Positions 24,101 to 35,388 of a stretch of 64,000 bases of DNA are shown here, piece after piece; the first letter of the stretch is position 1; every line of letters begins with the position of its first letter. A model generated the notes under the pieces. It made no database searches. It saw nothing but the letters and a program-made list of their open reading frames with translations, and was not told the DNA's origin. The translations under genes and the position numbers were made by a program. Origin of the DNA: Collybia mongolica (taxonomy: Eukaryota > Basidiomycota > Agaricomycetes > Agaricales > Clitocybaceae); assembly GCA_013420905.1 (NCBI GenBank), contig JAAXNY010000008.1, forward strand, positions 2,542,001-2,606,000, in the 5' to 3' direction.

Positions 24101-27098
24101 ATTATTTTCGAGCTTATCAAAGGAGAAATGGCTTACGTCAAGGATTTAGAGAACATCGAAAATGTAAGGATTTTTCTCGCAAATCCCTGGCGATTACTGA
24201 CATGTCCTGCCAGATGTATATCATACCTCTTCGGAATGCAGAACCTCCAATCATACCCCGCGATAGGATTGACCAGTTCATCCATGATGTATTCCACAAT
24301 TTCGCTGAATTATATGGTCACCATCGCCGGTTGGTGGATAAATTCCATGAAATACAGAGGGAGGAGCACCCTACAATCCGTAGCATAACTGCCGCAGTAT
24401 TTGATGCTGCGCTAAACTTTCGGGAAGCATATATGGAATATATCCCCAATTACCCCATCGCAGCCTACCGTATAGATGACGAAATGGCGAATAGTCTTCC
24501 GTTCAAAACATTTGTTGATGTACGTTTTGCCTTCGCGACGGTGCTTGGTTCTAACGTTGTCCCATAGCAATGCATACGACACCCAGATGCCCATCGTTTG
24601 GACATGAAGAATTTCATCAATCGTCCTATCCCTCGACTACTTCGTTATGAGCTCTTATTGAAAGGTATCCTGGAAGAGACAAAGCCTGGACACGAAGATA
24701 TCGAGTCTATTCCACAAGTGATCGATGTTATCAAAGCTTTGGGAAAAGAAACCGAACCAGGGGTCTTCTCTGCTAAACTAAAGGTCGAACTATGGCGGTA
24801 CAATTCCAACCTTGTCTTCAAACCGGGAGAATCAATCGTGAGCATTCTATTGTATACGCCTTTACGTGTCTGACAAAAATAATTCAGGACATGGACCTTC
24901 TCGACCAAAATAGATCATTGATCCATTCTGGCAAACTCTTGCGTCAACCTGACAGTGGCCTTGAATGGAATGGGTGGAGCGAGCTCTTTGTCCTTCTGTT
25001 TGACAATTACAGTAAGCATGAGCGAAGATCACGCTTAGTTTGTTGCTGATATGCTTGTAGTGGTCATGACCAAGACCAAAGAAAAAGATGGCCACACAAG
25101 ATATCTCGTCAACAGAAGGGTGAGTAAGAGTAGTTGAACTGTCAGGTTACCTCCCTCACTATGGTCAATAGCCTATTCCTCTTGATTTGCTCACATTAGT
25201 GAACGTCAAGGATCCACCGACACAGAGGAGTGCAGGACTACTACGCAATCTTCGTGGAGAACGCCATGTGGAAGGGCCAGGTGGTGTGTCAGCTGGAGCT
25301 TCTCCTGAAACCGCGAACGATTCTCGCTTGGTATTTCCTCTCACTCTCCACCATAATGGTCGCCTGGGCGGACCGTATGTCCTCTACGCAGAGTCGGCCC
25401 AAGCTCGTGCCGAATGGAAGCAGAAAATAGAGGAGGCTCTTGGGCTGAGAAAGGTGGTACAAGAATCAAACAAAGTTTTCGAAGTCGAAACTCTCAGCGC
25501 GGATACCTTCCTAGTGCCTTCAATGATGCCAAACACTCCTTCACCAGCTTGGACACAAGATACGACCTACACTGGAAAGGTGACCTGCTCCGTGCCATTC
25601 AGTAAGACAAACCCTCGTGCTTCACTCCCATCTTTTTGACAACTCTTTTTTAGACACCGCCGACGGCCGCGTTCTAGTTGCCATTGGGTGTGCGGAAGGC
25701 GTGTGGATTGGGTTCCGCCATGATCCCAAATGTGCGTATATATTTATGGTTGATGATACAAAATTCCAATATCGCCCCGCAGCTATGCGTCGCGTCCTCC
25801 ATCTTAAGATGGTGACTCAATGCGCCATGCTTGAAGAGTTTGGCATCTTCCTTGTGCTAGCGGATAAGGTATGACAGTACGATCAAGCCGATGCCATCTT
25901 TTTGACTTGACCTTCCCAGTCTCTCTTCGCATATCACATTGAAGCTCTGGTGCCGTCATCTCCACACACGCCGCAGGGCACTCAAGTGCCTCAAAAGCTC
26001 AATGGTACAAAAGACGTGCATTTCTTCAGTGTAGGTAGTCTTCACGGGCGAACACTGATTATCTACATGAAGAAGAAAGGGGTGCGGCGTTTTTTTGATA
26101 AACAAATCACCATCTAACTGAACATTTTCGCAGCTCGAAAGTATTTTCCGCGTCTTGGAACCTGTCAATGACAAGATCAACGAGAGGGTCAAAGCCCCAG
26201 TTGGCCTTAGCTCGAGGCTCGGGTTCCGCTCTGCAAAATCAGAGTGGTTCCGTGTTTATAGGGACTTTTTCTTGCCGACCGAGTCTTTCGACCTCATTTT
26301 CCTCAAGGCGAGGATTGTAGTTTTATGTGCCAAGGGTTTCGAAATCATGGACCTAAATGAGTATGTTAAATTTGCCGACATTTGGTCTAGTCTCATACCA
26401 TTTATCGTCACAGCTTTAAAAGCGTAACTATACCCTTGTTGGATGATCCTCGCGTATCGTTGGCCAAAAGATGTGAATCATGTCGTCCAATGGGCATGTT
26501 CAGATCTGCGGACGACCAATTCCTCCTCTGCTATGATGGTAAATAATAGTTATCGCCTTCAAAAGTAGACTAACTGTGCTGCCTAGAATTTGGTCTGTAT
26601 GTGGATAAGCATGGTGACCCTGGACCCTCTCCAGTTACAATCGAGTGGGAGGGAACTGCAGAGCGGGTTGCACTCCACTTGCCTTACGTATTGATATTTG
26701 ACACGCGGTTCATCGAAGTGAGGCATATCGAAACTGGACGCCTTGCGCAAATAATACCAGGCAATGACGTTCGATGCCTATGGGATGGCAGAGGTGTAGG
26801 CTCAAGCGTCACGGCGACACCAGCCAAGGAAAATGGTCACGACATGTCGCAAGAGGCGCAGGTCCATGCGGTTATGAACGCGGTGGATACCCCCCATACC
26901 CATGTAGCCGGAAACAGACCTTCGAGGGTGGTTGCCCAAAACGTGGTCGAGTTGATACCGACCATTCCGCTGTATCTTCCGGAAGCATTATCATCCCCCA
27001 CAAAGAGCAGTTATCCCACTCAAACTTTCACTCAGGCAACTTACTTCTCTTCACCAACTACGCCCGAGGCTATGCGAAGCTCACAGGCGTGGAGATAG
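21196..27098 (+). CDS. ROM2: Rho guanine nucleotide exchange factor, DEP-DH-DH-PH-CNH (copy 1)
   Basis: Activates Rho1-type GTPases for cell-wall synthesis and polarity at the plasma membrane. About 19 exons give roughly 1,640 residues. Order: disordered Ser/Pro-rich N terminus (1-420) opening with an acidic helix (LQQLYNEVWASFADE); DEP domain (about 420-525, FSLLSHMAVQLRDKVPRGTH); a four-cysteine motif C-x4-C-x6-C-x4-C (about 23011-23070); first DH domain (about 605-830, IIHKVISKEEQYIQDLD); second DH domain (about 840-1050, IIFELIKGEMAYVKDLENIE); PH (about 1070-1250, split by introns); citron-homology CNH (about 1260-1620). Two DH-like units in a row appear to be normal for basidiomycete Rom2-type proteins but not yeast Rom2. 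The start at 21196 is the first ATG of the frame. All domains are intact. A full-length paralogue lies inverted at 45358-50957. Confidence 0.92.
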
Positions 27099-27348
27099 TA
27101 TGTGGAAAATAAGATTAGTCCTGGAGGCTAATAGACAATTATTTATTGATGGATATCTCAACGCTCCCCCTTCTACTTTATGTTATCCCCTCTTTTGTAT
27201 GGATGTATGACCTCCGATACTTGGTACAGGATATAATATTTTTCACTCTGAATGGGGAATGGAGGTATGTGGCAGCGTTTGCAATGTCACGCGTGCCAGA
27301 GTCGTGAGCCTCAGGCTTGTCGTGACCAACGACCGTCAACCATTAGCG

Positions 27349-28589
27349 ATGTCGCTCAATGCTAAGCGCCATCGAACGCCATCTCAAACTTCATTTTCAT
27401 CACCGCCGTCTTCTCCAGAGACCCATCCCCCAAGCAAAGCATCTCGCACAATACCAAGGCTGGAATCTGCCACTGATGGCACAGGCGCCGTAGCTCACCC
27501 CTTGTTGTGCACTCTGCCCCCAACGTGCAATCATCGACCAACACCCATCGCAAATACGAGGGACTTAGAGGCCCACTATGCTATGTATCATGCGCATGTG
27601 TGCGAGCAACCTGGATGTGGATCAGTGTTCCCCGATGCACGGTTATTAGAGTTGGTGAGCGTTGATTCTCCGATCGCCTTCCTGTGAAGAATTTATGGTG
27701 TGTGTCCGTGCAGCATCAAACAGAATGTCATGATCCGTTAGCTGCCGTCCGCAAAGAGAGGGGTGAAAAGATTGTAAGAGTATTGCGATGAACAAATAGA
27801 CCAGTATTTAACAATCTTTAACAGTTCGCATGCCATTTGTCCTCGTGTCCAAAGTTGTTTCTTACGCCCAAGACACGACGTCTTCATCTAATTCAGGCCC
27901 ACGGATATCCGAAAGAGTACTTCTTTGCTGTGACAAATAAAGGTGTTGGTGGGCTCTTGAAGCGATGGGGAGAGGGCGCGAGCATGATTCGAGGCGAATG
28001 GAAAGCACGAGAGGAGATCAAGGACACTGAACCAGCCCCGGACAGCGACGACAGTGAAGATCAAGATCATACTCCGGGTGCTACGAAATATGCAGAACTA
28101 ACCACGGATGACGAACAAGATCAGGAGTACCGAAACGACAAACGCACGAGTGACGGGGACGATGCCTTGATGGATGGGCTCACCAACACATTGGGGTCGT
28201 TAACGCTTGTACCCTCTTCCATCAGGTTTGGGCGGGGCGGCAAGAACGGTGGGTTTGTTCATAACGCGAAGGGAGGCGGTTTAGCCGATTCTGTGCGGGG
28301 GGTGCCGGCTGGTGATGCTCGGGAAGGGGGGAGGGCTCGAGGGCGGGGTCGCGGTGGTGCGCCTCAAGTGGTCCAACACGGCGGGGAGGTCCCCCCTCAC
28401 TACTCTGGTATGGATGTCGACCCTACGCCTTCGACACAGGCCCCGATACGTGGGAGAGGCGGTCTGGGCTGGGCAGGAAGAGGGAGAGCAGGGATTGTTC
28501 ATATACCTGCAAGGGGGAGGGGCGTACCTGCCAGGGCTACTAGGGGCAGGGGAGGGGTTGTCGGTGTTGCCAGAGGTGCTGCTTCATGA
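27349..28589 (+). CDS. C2H2 zinc finger protein (ZNF511-like) with RG-rich tail
   Basis: The start is the ATG at 27349 (MSLNAKRHRT). After a Ser/Pro-rich basic leader come several zinc-finger-like Cys/His groups: LLCTLPPTC with DLEAHYAMYHAHVC, CEQPGCGSVFPDARLLEL continuing after an intron with HQTECHDP, and, after a second intron, FACHLSSCPKLFLTPKTRR then LHLIQAHGYP. This spacing and the HGYP(K)EYFF phrase fit the ZNF511 family, whose role is poorly defined. An acidic stretch follows, and the last 100 residues are Gly/Arg-rich with repeated RGRG and RGG units, typical of RNA-binding or methylated tails. Three exons; the stop is at 28587-28589. Gene order with the preceding Rho GEF is same-strand, 250 bases apart. 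Confidence 0.7.
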
Positions 28590-28991
28590 ATGTTCGTCGC
28601 ATCAGAAAGAAAGGGACCCCGGTGTAACGGAAATTTGAGCAGATGTATTGTTGTATTGCTTGATCAAATACCCTCATGTACATTTTGTATTTGGAGAACA
28701 GCCTATGAAATGTGAATTTAACGCACGCCTGGGCATTACTATTGTGATTTCTATTGATTTAATTTTCAAAGTTCGATCTTGCCATGTCACTATGTAATCT
28801 GGAGGCAACTTGAAGGCTCTGACTTGTACGTATACAGTACAACCGTACATGACATGTCGGATGCTCGTATCCTGTAAATCGGAATCTTGGACATGAGCTT
28901 GGACATGCAGACCGCGTGTGAAACGCATTGGATGTCGTGATCGTATGTAACACTCGTCGTCCGGTCCTTGCATATATTTTCAAAGGGATCA

Positions 28992-29381
28992 TCACAAATA
29001 GCCAGTGCCAAATCTCATCGCCAATACATGCCCCCCCCCCCGCCCCCCGCGTCCAGATGCTCCAAATGATACACCCGATAGCGACACATCCTGTTGTAAC
29101 TCATCAGCCAAGGCGCGACAGTCGTATAGGACCCCTAAGTGCGCCATTGGAGCTCCCAAAAATATCATTTCTTGGGTGATGGTTTCCACTGACACCGCGA
29201 GCCACGACAGTATAAAGCCCTGTCCGACAAGAGCCATGTCTCGCTTCTCGTCCCTGTGCCGATTTCCCTTGGATTTCCACCTTGAAAATATCGTGGCATG
29301 TGCTGCCTGCTCGTCCATGGACAGCAATTCGGAGCGTCCGGCTATCCTCCCTGTGTTGGGGGAGCTATTCCAACTCAACAT
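28992..29381 (-). CDS. Possible small protein, function unknown
   Basis: An uninterrupted 129-codon frame from the ATG at 29381-29379 to a stop at 28992. It contains a moderately hydrophobic stretch (QGFILSWLAVSV) and a Gly-rich end (GASGRGGRGGGHVL) produced by the cytosine-rich tract on the other strand. No domain recognised. The plus strand is also open across the same bases, which weakens the case; composition alone cannot decide which, if either, is coding. Confidence 0.25.
   Translation of the reverse strand: MLSWNSSPNTGRIAGRSELLSMDEQAAHATIFSRWKSKGNRHRDEKRDMALVGQGFILSWLAVSVETITQEMIFLGAPMAHLGVLYDCRALADELQQDVSLSGVSFGASGRGGRGGGHVLAMRFGTGYL
29031..29048. repeat. Cytosine homopolymer tract
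   Basis: Eleven C, one G, then six C. On the minus strand this is a G-run that could stack into a G-rich structure. It is also a likely spot for sequencing or replication slippage and lies inside the doubtful frame at 28992-29381. Confidence 0.7.
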
Positions 29382-29779
29382 TTGGACATACAGTTCAGCA
29401 TTTTCATGACAGCATCGTCTCCAGCGCAACGTAATAAAAAATTGAATTTGTGTACATGTTATTTTCGACCGTTGTATGATCCGGATCCTGACCCGCTACG
29501 AAAAAAAAAAAACATCCAGACCCAAATTCTGATTTAATTTTAATTATTACAATAGAAGTTACATACACTACAGGGGGGTACAGAGATACAGCAATGGTAC
29601 ACAATACAACGCGAATATAAGATACTTGATACATTCAGAGGAGCGAAGAACGAGGACAGAAACGGGGGGCCAGCCAGGGGTCGTAAATCTACAGAACAGC
29701 AGGCGTAAATCGTAACAGTAACAGTACAAGTCGACAGCGAGTAGTAGCACAGAGAGCAAGAGGAGGGTAGGGGTGGGTA

Positions 29780-31414
29780 TCACTGCTTGCGGCCGAACAG
29801 CCCGCGCAGATCTAGTCGGGAGGGTTTTTTCAGCCCGAGGGTGCGCGAGGGGGCAGGCACGGCGGGTGTGGGTATGGGGTGGACCGGGGACGGCACGAAG
29901 GACGCAGCGAGGAAGTCGTCTTTCGCGTCGACATCCATCGCCGTGGGCACGACTACACAGGTCGCGTAAGGCACGACAAGCTTGAGAGGTGCGGGGCGCC
30001 GGCGGGCCTTGCCGCGTGGGCGCGCGCCGCCAACGACAAAGGCGGTGCGCACGGGCGAGCCGGACTTGGTACGTGTGTGGGTATAGCGCGGAGAGAGGGG
30101 CGTACGGGGTGTGAGTGGTGTGCGGGGTGTGAAGGGCGTGCGTGGGGGCGGCGGCGAGGCGGGGAGTGCGAACGCGGCGAGGTCGAGGATAAACTGCGGG
30201 TTATTGCGCAGGTGTGCGCGCGGGCGGGTGGGGAGAGTGAGCAGAGGTTTGGCGCGGCGGACCGTAGGGGCCGGAGTCGGGACTGTAGTGGGGAACAGAG
30301 GCGGGATAGCGAAGGTGGCGTCCTCGTCGGCGGGCTTGACGAGGTTGCAGGGGTCCATATCGGAGTCGCGTGTCTGTGTAGACATGTTGCTGTCGCGGCG
30401 GCCGAGCCCTGCAAGCGAGGCGAGGGCGAGGGCGGAGTCGTGCGTGGGCGACGGCTCATTGCCGAATTGGACCCACTTGGTCTCCTCGTTCGCGTCTGCG
30501 CCACCATCGAGGAGGTGCGCATACTCCATCTCTTCTTCGCGATCCCACCAGATGCCGCCCTTGCCATCACGGTACACGTCTCCGACGCTAAGCTCACCGT
30601 CGGCGCGCGTGCCTGCTGCAGCGCGCGCCTGGGCTTCCATTAGCCGTTTGATATTCGCATTGGTGCTACCGCCGTCGGCGAACTGCATAAGGGCGAGCTC
30701 ATTGGCGAGAGAGGGTGGGGCCTGAGTGTGTTTCGCCTTGGAAGCATATGCATAGACGGCCTTTTTACGTTTGGCAATGGTAGCGGCACATATTTGAGGA
30801 GCAGGGTGGCCCTTGGACTTGGACTTGGGTGCAGCCGTAGACTTTGTGGGAGATGGAGGAGCGGGCCGAGAGCGAGAACGGAGGAGGGAAAGTGAGCGGA
30901 AGCGCTTGACGGTGCGCGGGGGCTCGGGAATCGGGAAAGTATTCGGGTCGACCATATTTTGTTTGGGGCGGAGGTATGGAGAAGGGGTCGTCGGGGTCTT
31001 GGGCAGGTGAACAAATACGGAAGTGTAGCCGAGGTTGGTCAGGTCAAAGTCCTTGGCTGAGGGCGTGGTTGTGTTGTGTGCGGTGGATGTGGGCGTGTCG
31101 ACCACGTGGAGGAAGGATTGCCCAGAGGGAGACCGGTTTATCGAAATCGACCGTTTGCGTGAGCAGACCGACGGCCGGCGGGAGAGCGAGGAACGGCGCC
31201 GGGGTGAGTGTGGAGAGCCGGGAGAACCGGGCTGGACGTGGGCGGCCCAGGTAGTAATAGAGGAGAACGTCGGCGAGCGGCGGACGGCCAAGGAAGGGGT
31301 GACCGGGGGTGGGGGCAGCGGTTGGGTGGGGCGCTTTTTCTGGGGGGGTCGGGAGAGAAATGGGTAGGCTGGGGCACGAGGGGCCTCGTAATTAAGTATC
31401 TGAACTGTCGCCAT
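29780..31414 (-). CDS. GC-rich, largely disordered protein of unknown function
   Basis: One intronless frame of 544 residues from the ATG at 31414-31412 to the TGA at 29782-29780. Composition is dominated by Pro, Ser, Thr, Ala and Arg. There are many proline-directed sites, including a near-repeat TPRTPLTPRTPLSPR, suggesting heavy phosphorylation by MAP or cyclin-dependent kinases. The only compact-looking part is about residues 250-310, with SVGDVYRDGKGGIWWDRE followed by EMEYAHLL. A short basic-hydrophobic C terminus (LDLRGLFGRKQ) ends it. No domain recognised. Third-position GC is visibly higher than in neighbouring genes, and the lack of introns is unusual for this window. The long open plus-strand frames here are shadows of this GC bias. 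Confidence 0.7.
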   Translation of the reverse strand: MATVQILNYEAPRAPAYPFLSRPPQKKRPTQPLPPPPVTPSLAVRRSPTFSSITTWAAHVQPGSPGSPHSPRRRSSLSRRPSVCSRKRSISINRSPSGQSFLHVVDTPTSTAHNTTTPSAKDFDLTNLGYTSVFVHLPKTPTTPSPYLRPKQNMVDPNTFPIPEPPRTVKRFRSLSLLRSRSRPAPPSPTKSTAAPKSKSKGHPAPQICAATIAKRKKAVYAYASKAKHTQAPPSLANELALMQFADGGSTNANIKRLMEAQARAAAGTRADGELSVGDVYRDGKGGIWWDREEEMEYAHLLDGGADANEETKWVQFGNEPSPTHDSALALASLAGLGRRDSNMSTQTRDSDMDPCNLVKPADEDATFAIPPLFPTTVPTPAPTVRRAKPLLTLPTRPRAHLRNNPQFILDLAAFALPASPPPPRTPFTPRTPLTPRTPLSPRYTHTRTKSGSPVRTAFVVGGARPRGKARRRPAPLKLVVPYATCVVVPTAMDVDAKDDFLAASFVPSPVHPIPTPAVPAPSRTLGLKKPSRLDLRGLFGRKQ

Positions 31415-33399
31415 GTCGGGAGTAGCCGAGCTAGAACTAATTGTCAGTCATTCTCCACTTCACAATAAGCCAAGGCACCCACCGTTTAAGGTCGTAGAAG
31501 AAGTCGGTAAGGTGATTGGTACACTGGAGAAGAGAAGAAGAAACACAGCACACAAGTCGAGGCTAGCTCTTAGTTGTTGGGATGGCTGGTCTCTTCCCTC
31601 CAACCCATCCTTCCTTATAATTCATATCCTGGACAAAAGCGGCCGCTGCACCTTCGAACAATAGTCGGGGCTGCACAATCCAAAGTTGTCAGTGTCTAAA
31701 CAACTCCCAACAGTGCATCGAAAAAAAAACTATTGTTGCCCCACCCCCTGACACCATCCCATCAGTTCCCACGCAGCCTAACCGCGGTCTGCGGGGTCCT
31801 CTTACCAGAAAACAACACCTGAACATGCAAAACTCGCCACTTTGCACGCCGCGTAAACTCCCTGCTTCTATTGTCGTATTCAATTGTACCACCCATCTCC
31901 CCGACGTTCTGCTGCCTCGCGGTCGTAATTAACCCTTCACCCATCCACCTTCGAATTCATTGTCGATTACAAGTCTTGTCCTCGGACCGTAGCAGCCTGT
32001 GACATGTCTTGCCAAACCCTCAGTTGAGCTTGAGTTTCAAGGTGCCCAAAATACGCCACATGCCGTTGCGACGTCGACCACGGAATACAAAGCATACACC
32101 CCTTGTCAATTGCCACAAACGTGCAGGCGTTCGTATTTCCACAAGTTTCATGTTATTTTATGAGCCTTTCACAGGGGCCTAACATGGATGTCAGCTCATC
32201 GAAGCACGAACAAGTATGTATTACGCGCTCGCTCGGACTCACTCCTTTTTTCTCTCCTTTTTGTTGTTGAAACTAGAGTTCTTCACAAGCCCATGTGGAC
32301 ACAGTGCTTCATTGACGCAACACACAATGCACTTCATCTCGCACGAGGTCAGCTATTTTGAAGTCTTCCCTTTCGTCTGCAGACCTCACGTCTTTAACCG
32401 TCTGGTGAAGTACTACCATTACATTTATCTAGGAAGCAACCCAGACAATAGAATCATAATCAGAAACAATCCCTCCATTTTTTTCCGAAACGCCATCACC
32501 AAGCCATCAACTATCGACCCATGTCTAGTCGAGCCGGCGGCGGCGCTCGCGTGACGGCGCCCAATAACATACTCTGCTTACACGTCCATTGTTTGGTGGC
32601 GCAATCGGTTGAGATTGTTGGAGTCGCACACAAAATCTGTATTATGCATGTACATACACTACGTCAATAATACTAGACGATTTCTCCAACCAAGAAAGCA
32701 TGCGTAGTTCCTGACTGACGAAAGCGTGAACGTGTCGCCCAACAGAAAAATCGCGATATACACGCTGACGCATGGCAAGACCTGACCATGATTGAAGTGA
32801 TTGATATGTCAGTGGTCGGTTTTTTTTTTTTTTTGCATAGGAAGTACCCAGAAAAATAAAATCTTATCGCTCAATTTCTGCAAGCCATAAATCATGTCAT
32901 GAAGATTCCCATATCACAGGGAAGAAACCTCAGACGGTGGGAAACGACTGTTCTTGTTTTTCTGGGCCCGGGAAAGTACTACGTGAAGATTTTGATAAAT
33001 TACAGCCAGGTTGATGAAACCGTCTATTATTATACCAAGATTGGCGCTGCCAGAGTAGGCTCTCAGAAGGTTGTATTTCGAAAATAGATCCATGATAAGT
33101 AGTATGGATTGAAGAGGGCAACCCGGACAGTGCGATATTAACGGCGGTGGCCCACCTCGGGGACAAGGTTCAGGAGCTGCAACATGTGTCCACATATTGC
33201 ACGGGGAGACGAGAGACATCAGGCGGAGTATGTCCGCATTACGATGATAAAGGAATCAGCAGTCGGAATAGAGGACATCGCTCCCCCTATACTATGTGTC
33301 GGCCACAAGAGGCCCATGCCAGAGCCACGGATGGTCGTTCTGTACGGTCGTATGTTCCCTTGCGGAGCCTTCTTCATGACAGGCGAGCCATAGGAAGGT
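31415..33399. other. Gene-poor stretch, nothing supported
   Basis: About 2 kb without a supportable gene. It has a run of 15 T at 32820-32834 and several short frames without domains or splice support. A minimal ATG-intron-exon possibility near 32184-32317 would encode only about 22 residues. No terminal repeats or transposase-like frames were seen. Confidence 0.4.
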
Positions 33400-33960
33400 T
33401 CGGGGCCCTAGTAATTACCATCTGTACTTGCTTTGACAAGCCCCGTGCGATCGAGCACCCGCAACGCGAAGGCTCCCTTTACCGACGTCTTTCTCTTCCT
33501 GCGGCTTCTCGAAACGAGTGCAAGCTTTGCCTGGCGCCAGGTTAAACCAAAAAATGCAGTAAATAAAAGGGCAGAATGTACACCTCTAAACTGCTCTTGC
33601 CCCTTGTTTACATGGAGAGGCCCGACTCGGTGGCGTCGAATCTTATTGGGGCCGATGATGTCGAACTCGATACATTTGGCCGAGAAATCGAATAGGAACG
33701 GCTTGGCCATGTTCCAGAAGCGCTCGGCAGTGCGAGATGAGCGCCGGCGTGATAAACTTCTCGTTGACCAGTTTTGTGAGCCGCGGCTCGAATTCTCCGT
33801 TTCAGGAGCGTGATACCCCAAACACCCTCTTTCGTCCACTTCAAATCATGCCCCTGGCCAAAACTAGACAGATGGGGGATCGGAGTGAGGCGCAAGCGGT
33901 GTTCGCCAGCCGGTTCCGGATAATCAGCTGGTTTGCAGTAGTATCAGAATGCAGAATTAC
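33400..33960 (-). pseudogene. Frameshifted relic of an unnamed agaricomycete family (copy B)
   Basis: Three protein-like segments follow one another on the minus strand in three different frames, too close together for introns: RLRLTPIPHLSSFGQGHDL with WGITLL (about 33930-33830), LVNEKFITPALISHCRALL (about 33770-33715), and KPFLFDFSAKCIEFDIIG through NKIRRHRVG (about 33710-33620). The first aligns without gaps to a segment of the neighbouring copy A (9 of 19 residues identical: R.R.TP then SF..GHD). The third corresponds to the QPLIFSFAYNQMSMVC part of copy A. The upstream half of the family was not found. The coordinates bound the recognisable remains only. Function of the family is unknown to me. 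Confidence 0.6.
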
Positions 33961-34530
33961 TGAGACGTTGTCTATACGGAAGGCTGGGGGAAAACATAGG
34001 CGTTCTTATATGTAAAACCTTGCCGTCTTCAAACAAGATGAGGGTAAGCGACTAGCTTGCAACCTAGTAGAAAGAATATGAGGATTGGAAATGATTTCGG
34101 TCCAGTGTGTGCGCCGGGCGCGCTATGTTGTGTGGTCTCAAATCTGTCGGTGAATCATTCCAGGACTTCACCAAGTGGAGAGACGTTCATGCTGACCGCG
34201 TTCTCCGGGAAGAAAACCTTTTGAGGCCAACAGTGTTCACCTCGTTTCGCTCGAGCATGATGGTACTCGCCCGTTGCCTACCATTGCGATCATGTTCAGT
34301 GACGAGAGATTTTTCTTCTGGAGGCGCGTGGCATCCGTCATAATCAGACAGCACGCACTGGAGTAGTCGCAGGATGCGAAACACCACCATATGGGCTCTA
34401 GCGTGCTCCGGCAGTGTTGACAGCTCAAGCCGAACGATTGCACTACCTACATATGAGTGTGATTGTTATCAATGAACCTATAGCAAGTAAAGTCTTCATA
34501 CGCACCGTTATATGGTGAGATGTTGGTGGC

Positions 34531-35388
34531 CTACGCGCGCCAGGTTTTGCGGTAGTCTCGGGTGGGATTACTGACAGACATTTTTTGGATATGTTCATTA
34601 TTGGCACACACCATACTCATTTGATTATATGCGAAACTAAAAATTAATGGTTGTTCTAGATGGAAATGGAAGGCTTTGATTCCGATTGCTTCAGAAGGCT
34701 CTTTGGCAACGTGATAGCATTCTGCCAAAAGAGAAGGTATAATCAGCCCGTCGCGAACGGCTAGATTGCGCAATGACTTTGGCATTCTTGGGAGCTGTAC
34801 TCACCGATAGGATCCATCCGATAAACGCCCAATACCACCATATCATGTCCATCGTCAAAACTTCTTTGGTCATTTGCTGGCGTGATACGGAACCGGAGCT
34901 CTCCAGAAATTAGTGGTCGCCCTGGTGCAATGGAAAAATACATAAATCCTCTAGAGTTCTTGGGGGGATGGGTCGGGGCGATAGTTAAGGTGGACGTGGA
35001 GGGAACTCTTCATATGGGCTTCCTCTGGAAGAACTGGATTGTAGATCCTAGCCAGTCTTTTTTCTAGCATACCTACGGATGTCCGAAGTCGGTAGGCGTA
35101 GTTTATCGCGTTTTATTGTGGATATTACTTGAGTGGGTTGTATCTTGGAAAGGAAGCCAATTTCGGTTGGCCTGATGTTGTGAGATTACAATTATTGACC
35201 CGGCCATTATAACGACGTACGTACTTGACTAGTACTCCTGCATGGTACACGCCTCGATACTGAACCCCCCTCACGTCCCAAGCCAATCCCTTCCTCACCA
35301 CAACATGACGTCGCTCACTTCTCCTCAATATTTCTTTTGCAACGTCCATCCAGGCAGACACCCGGAATTGTGAACATTCGTCGCGCAT
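34531..35388 (-). pseudogene. Probable pseudogene of the same unnamed family (copy A)
   Basis: Starts at the ATG 35388-35386. Exon-like pieces in order: SAWMDVAKEILRRSERR with GLAWDVRGVQYRGVYHAG; then, after an intron, MLEKRLARIYNPVLPEEAH and MKSSLHVHLNYR; then GFMYFSIAPGRPLISGE and RFRITPANDQRSFDDGHDM; then, after an intron ending near 34714, ECYHVAKEPSEAIGIKAF and QPLIFSFAYNQMSMVC, stop at 34531. Near 34950 the frame of the second piece meets a TAG, while the next piece continues one base out of phase; no GT-AG intron restores it, so I read this as a one-base frameshift. The segment order looks like a complete member otherwise. It could be an active gene if that base is a sequencing error. 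Confidence 0.55.

Noticed and set aside
29787..31367. Several long plus-strand frames opposite the GC-rich gene
   Set aside because: High third-position GC removes stops on the opposite strand; the translations are Gly/Arg-rich with no order or domain.
32184..32317. ATG, GTATGT donor and acceptor giving a tiny spliced frame
   Set aside because: The product would be about 22 residues with no recognisable feature; chance is likely.
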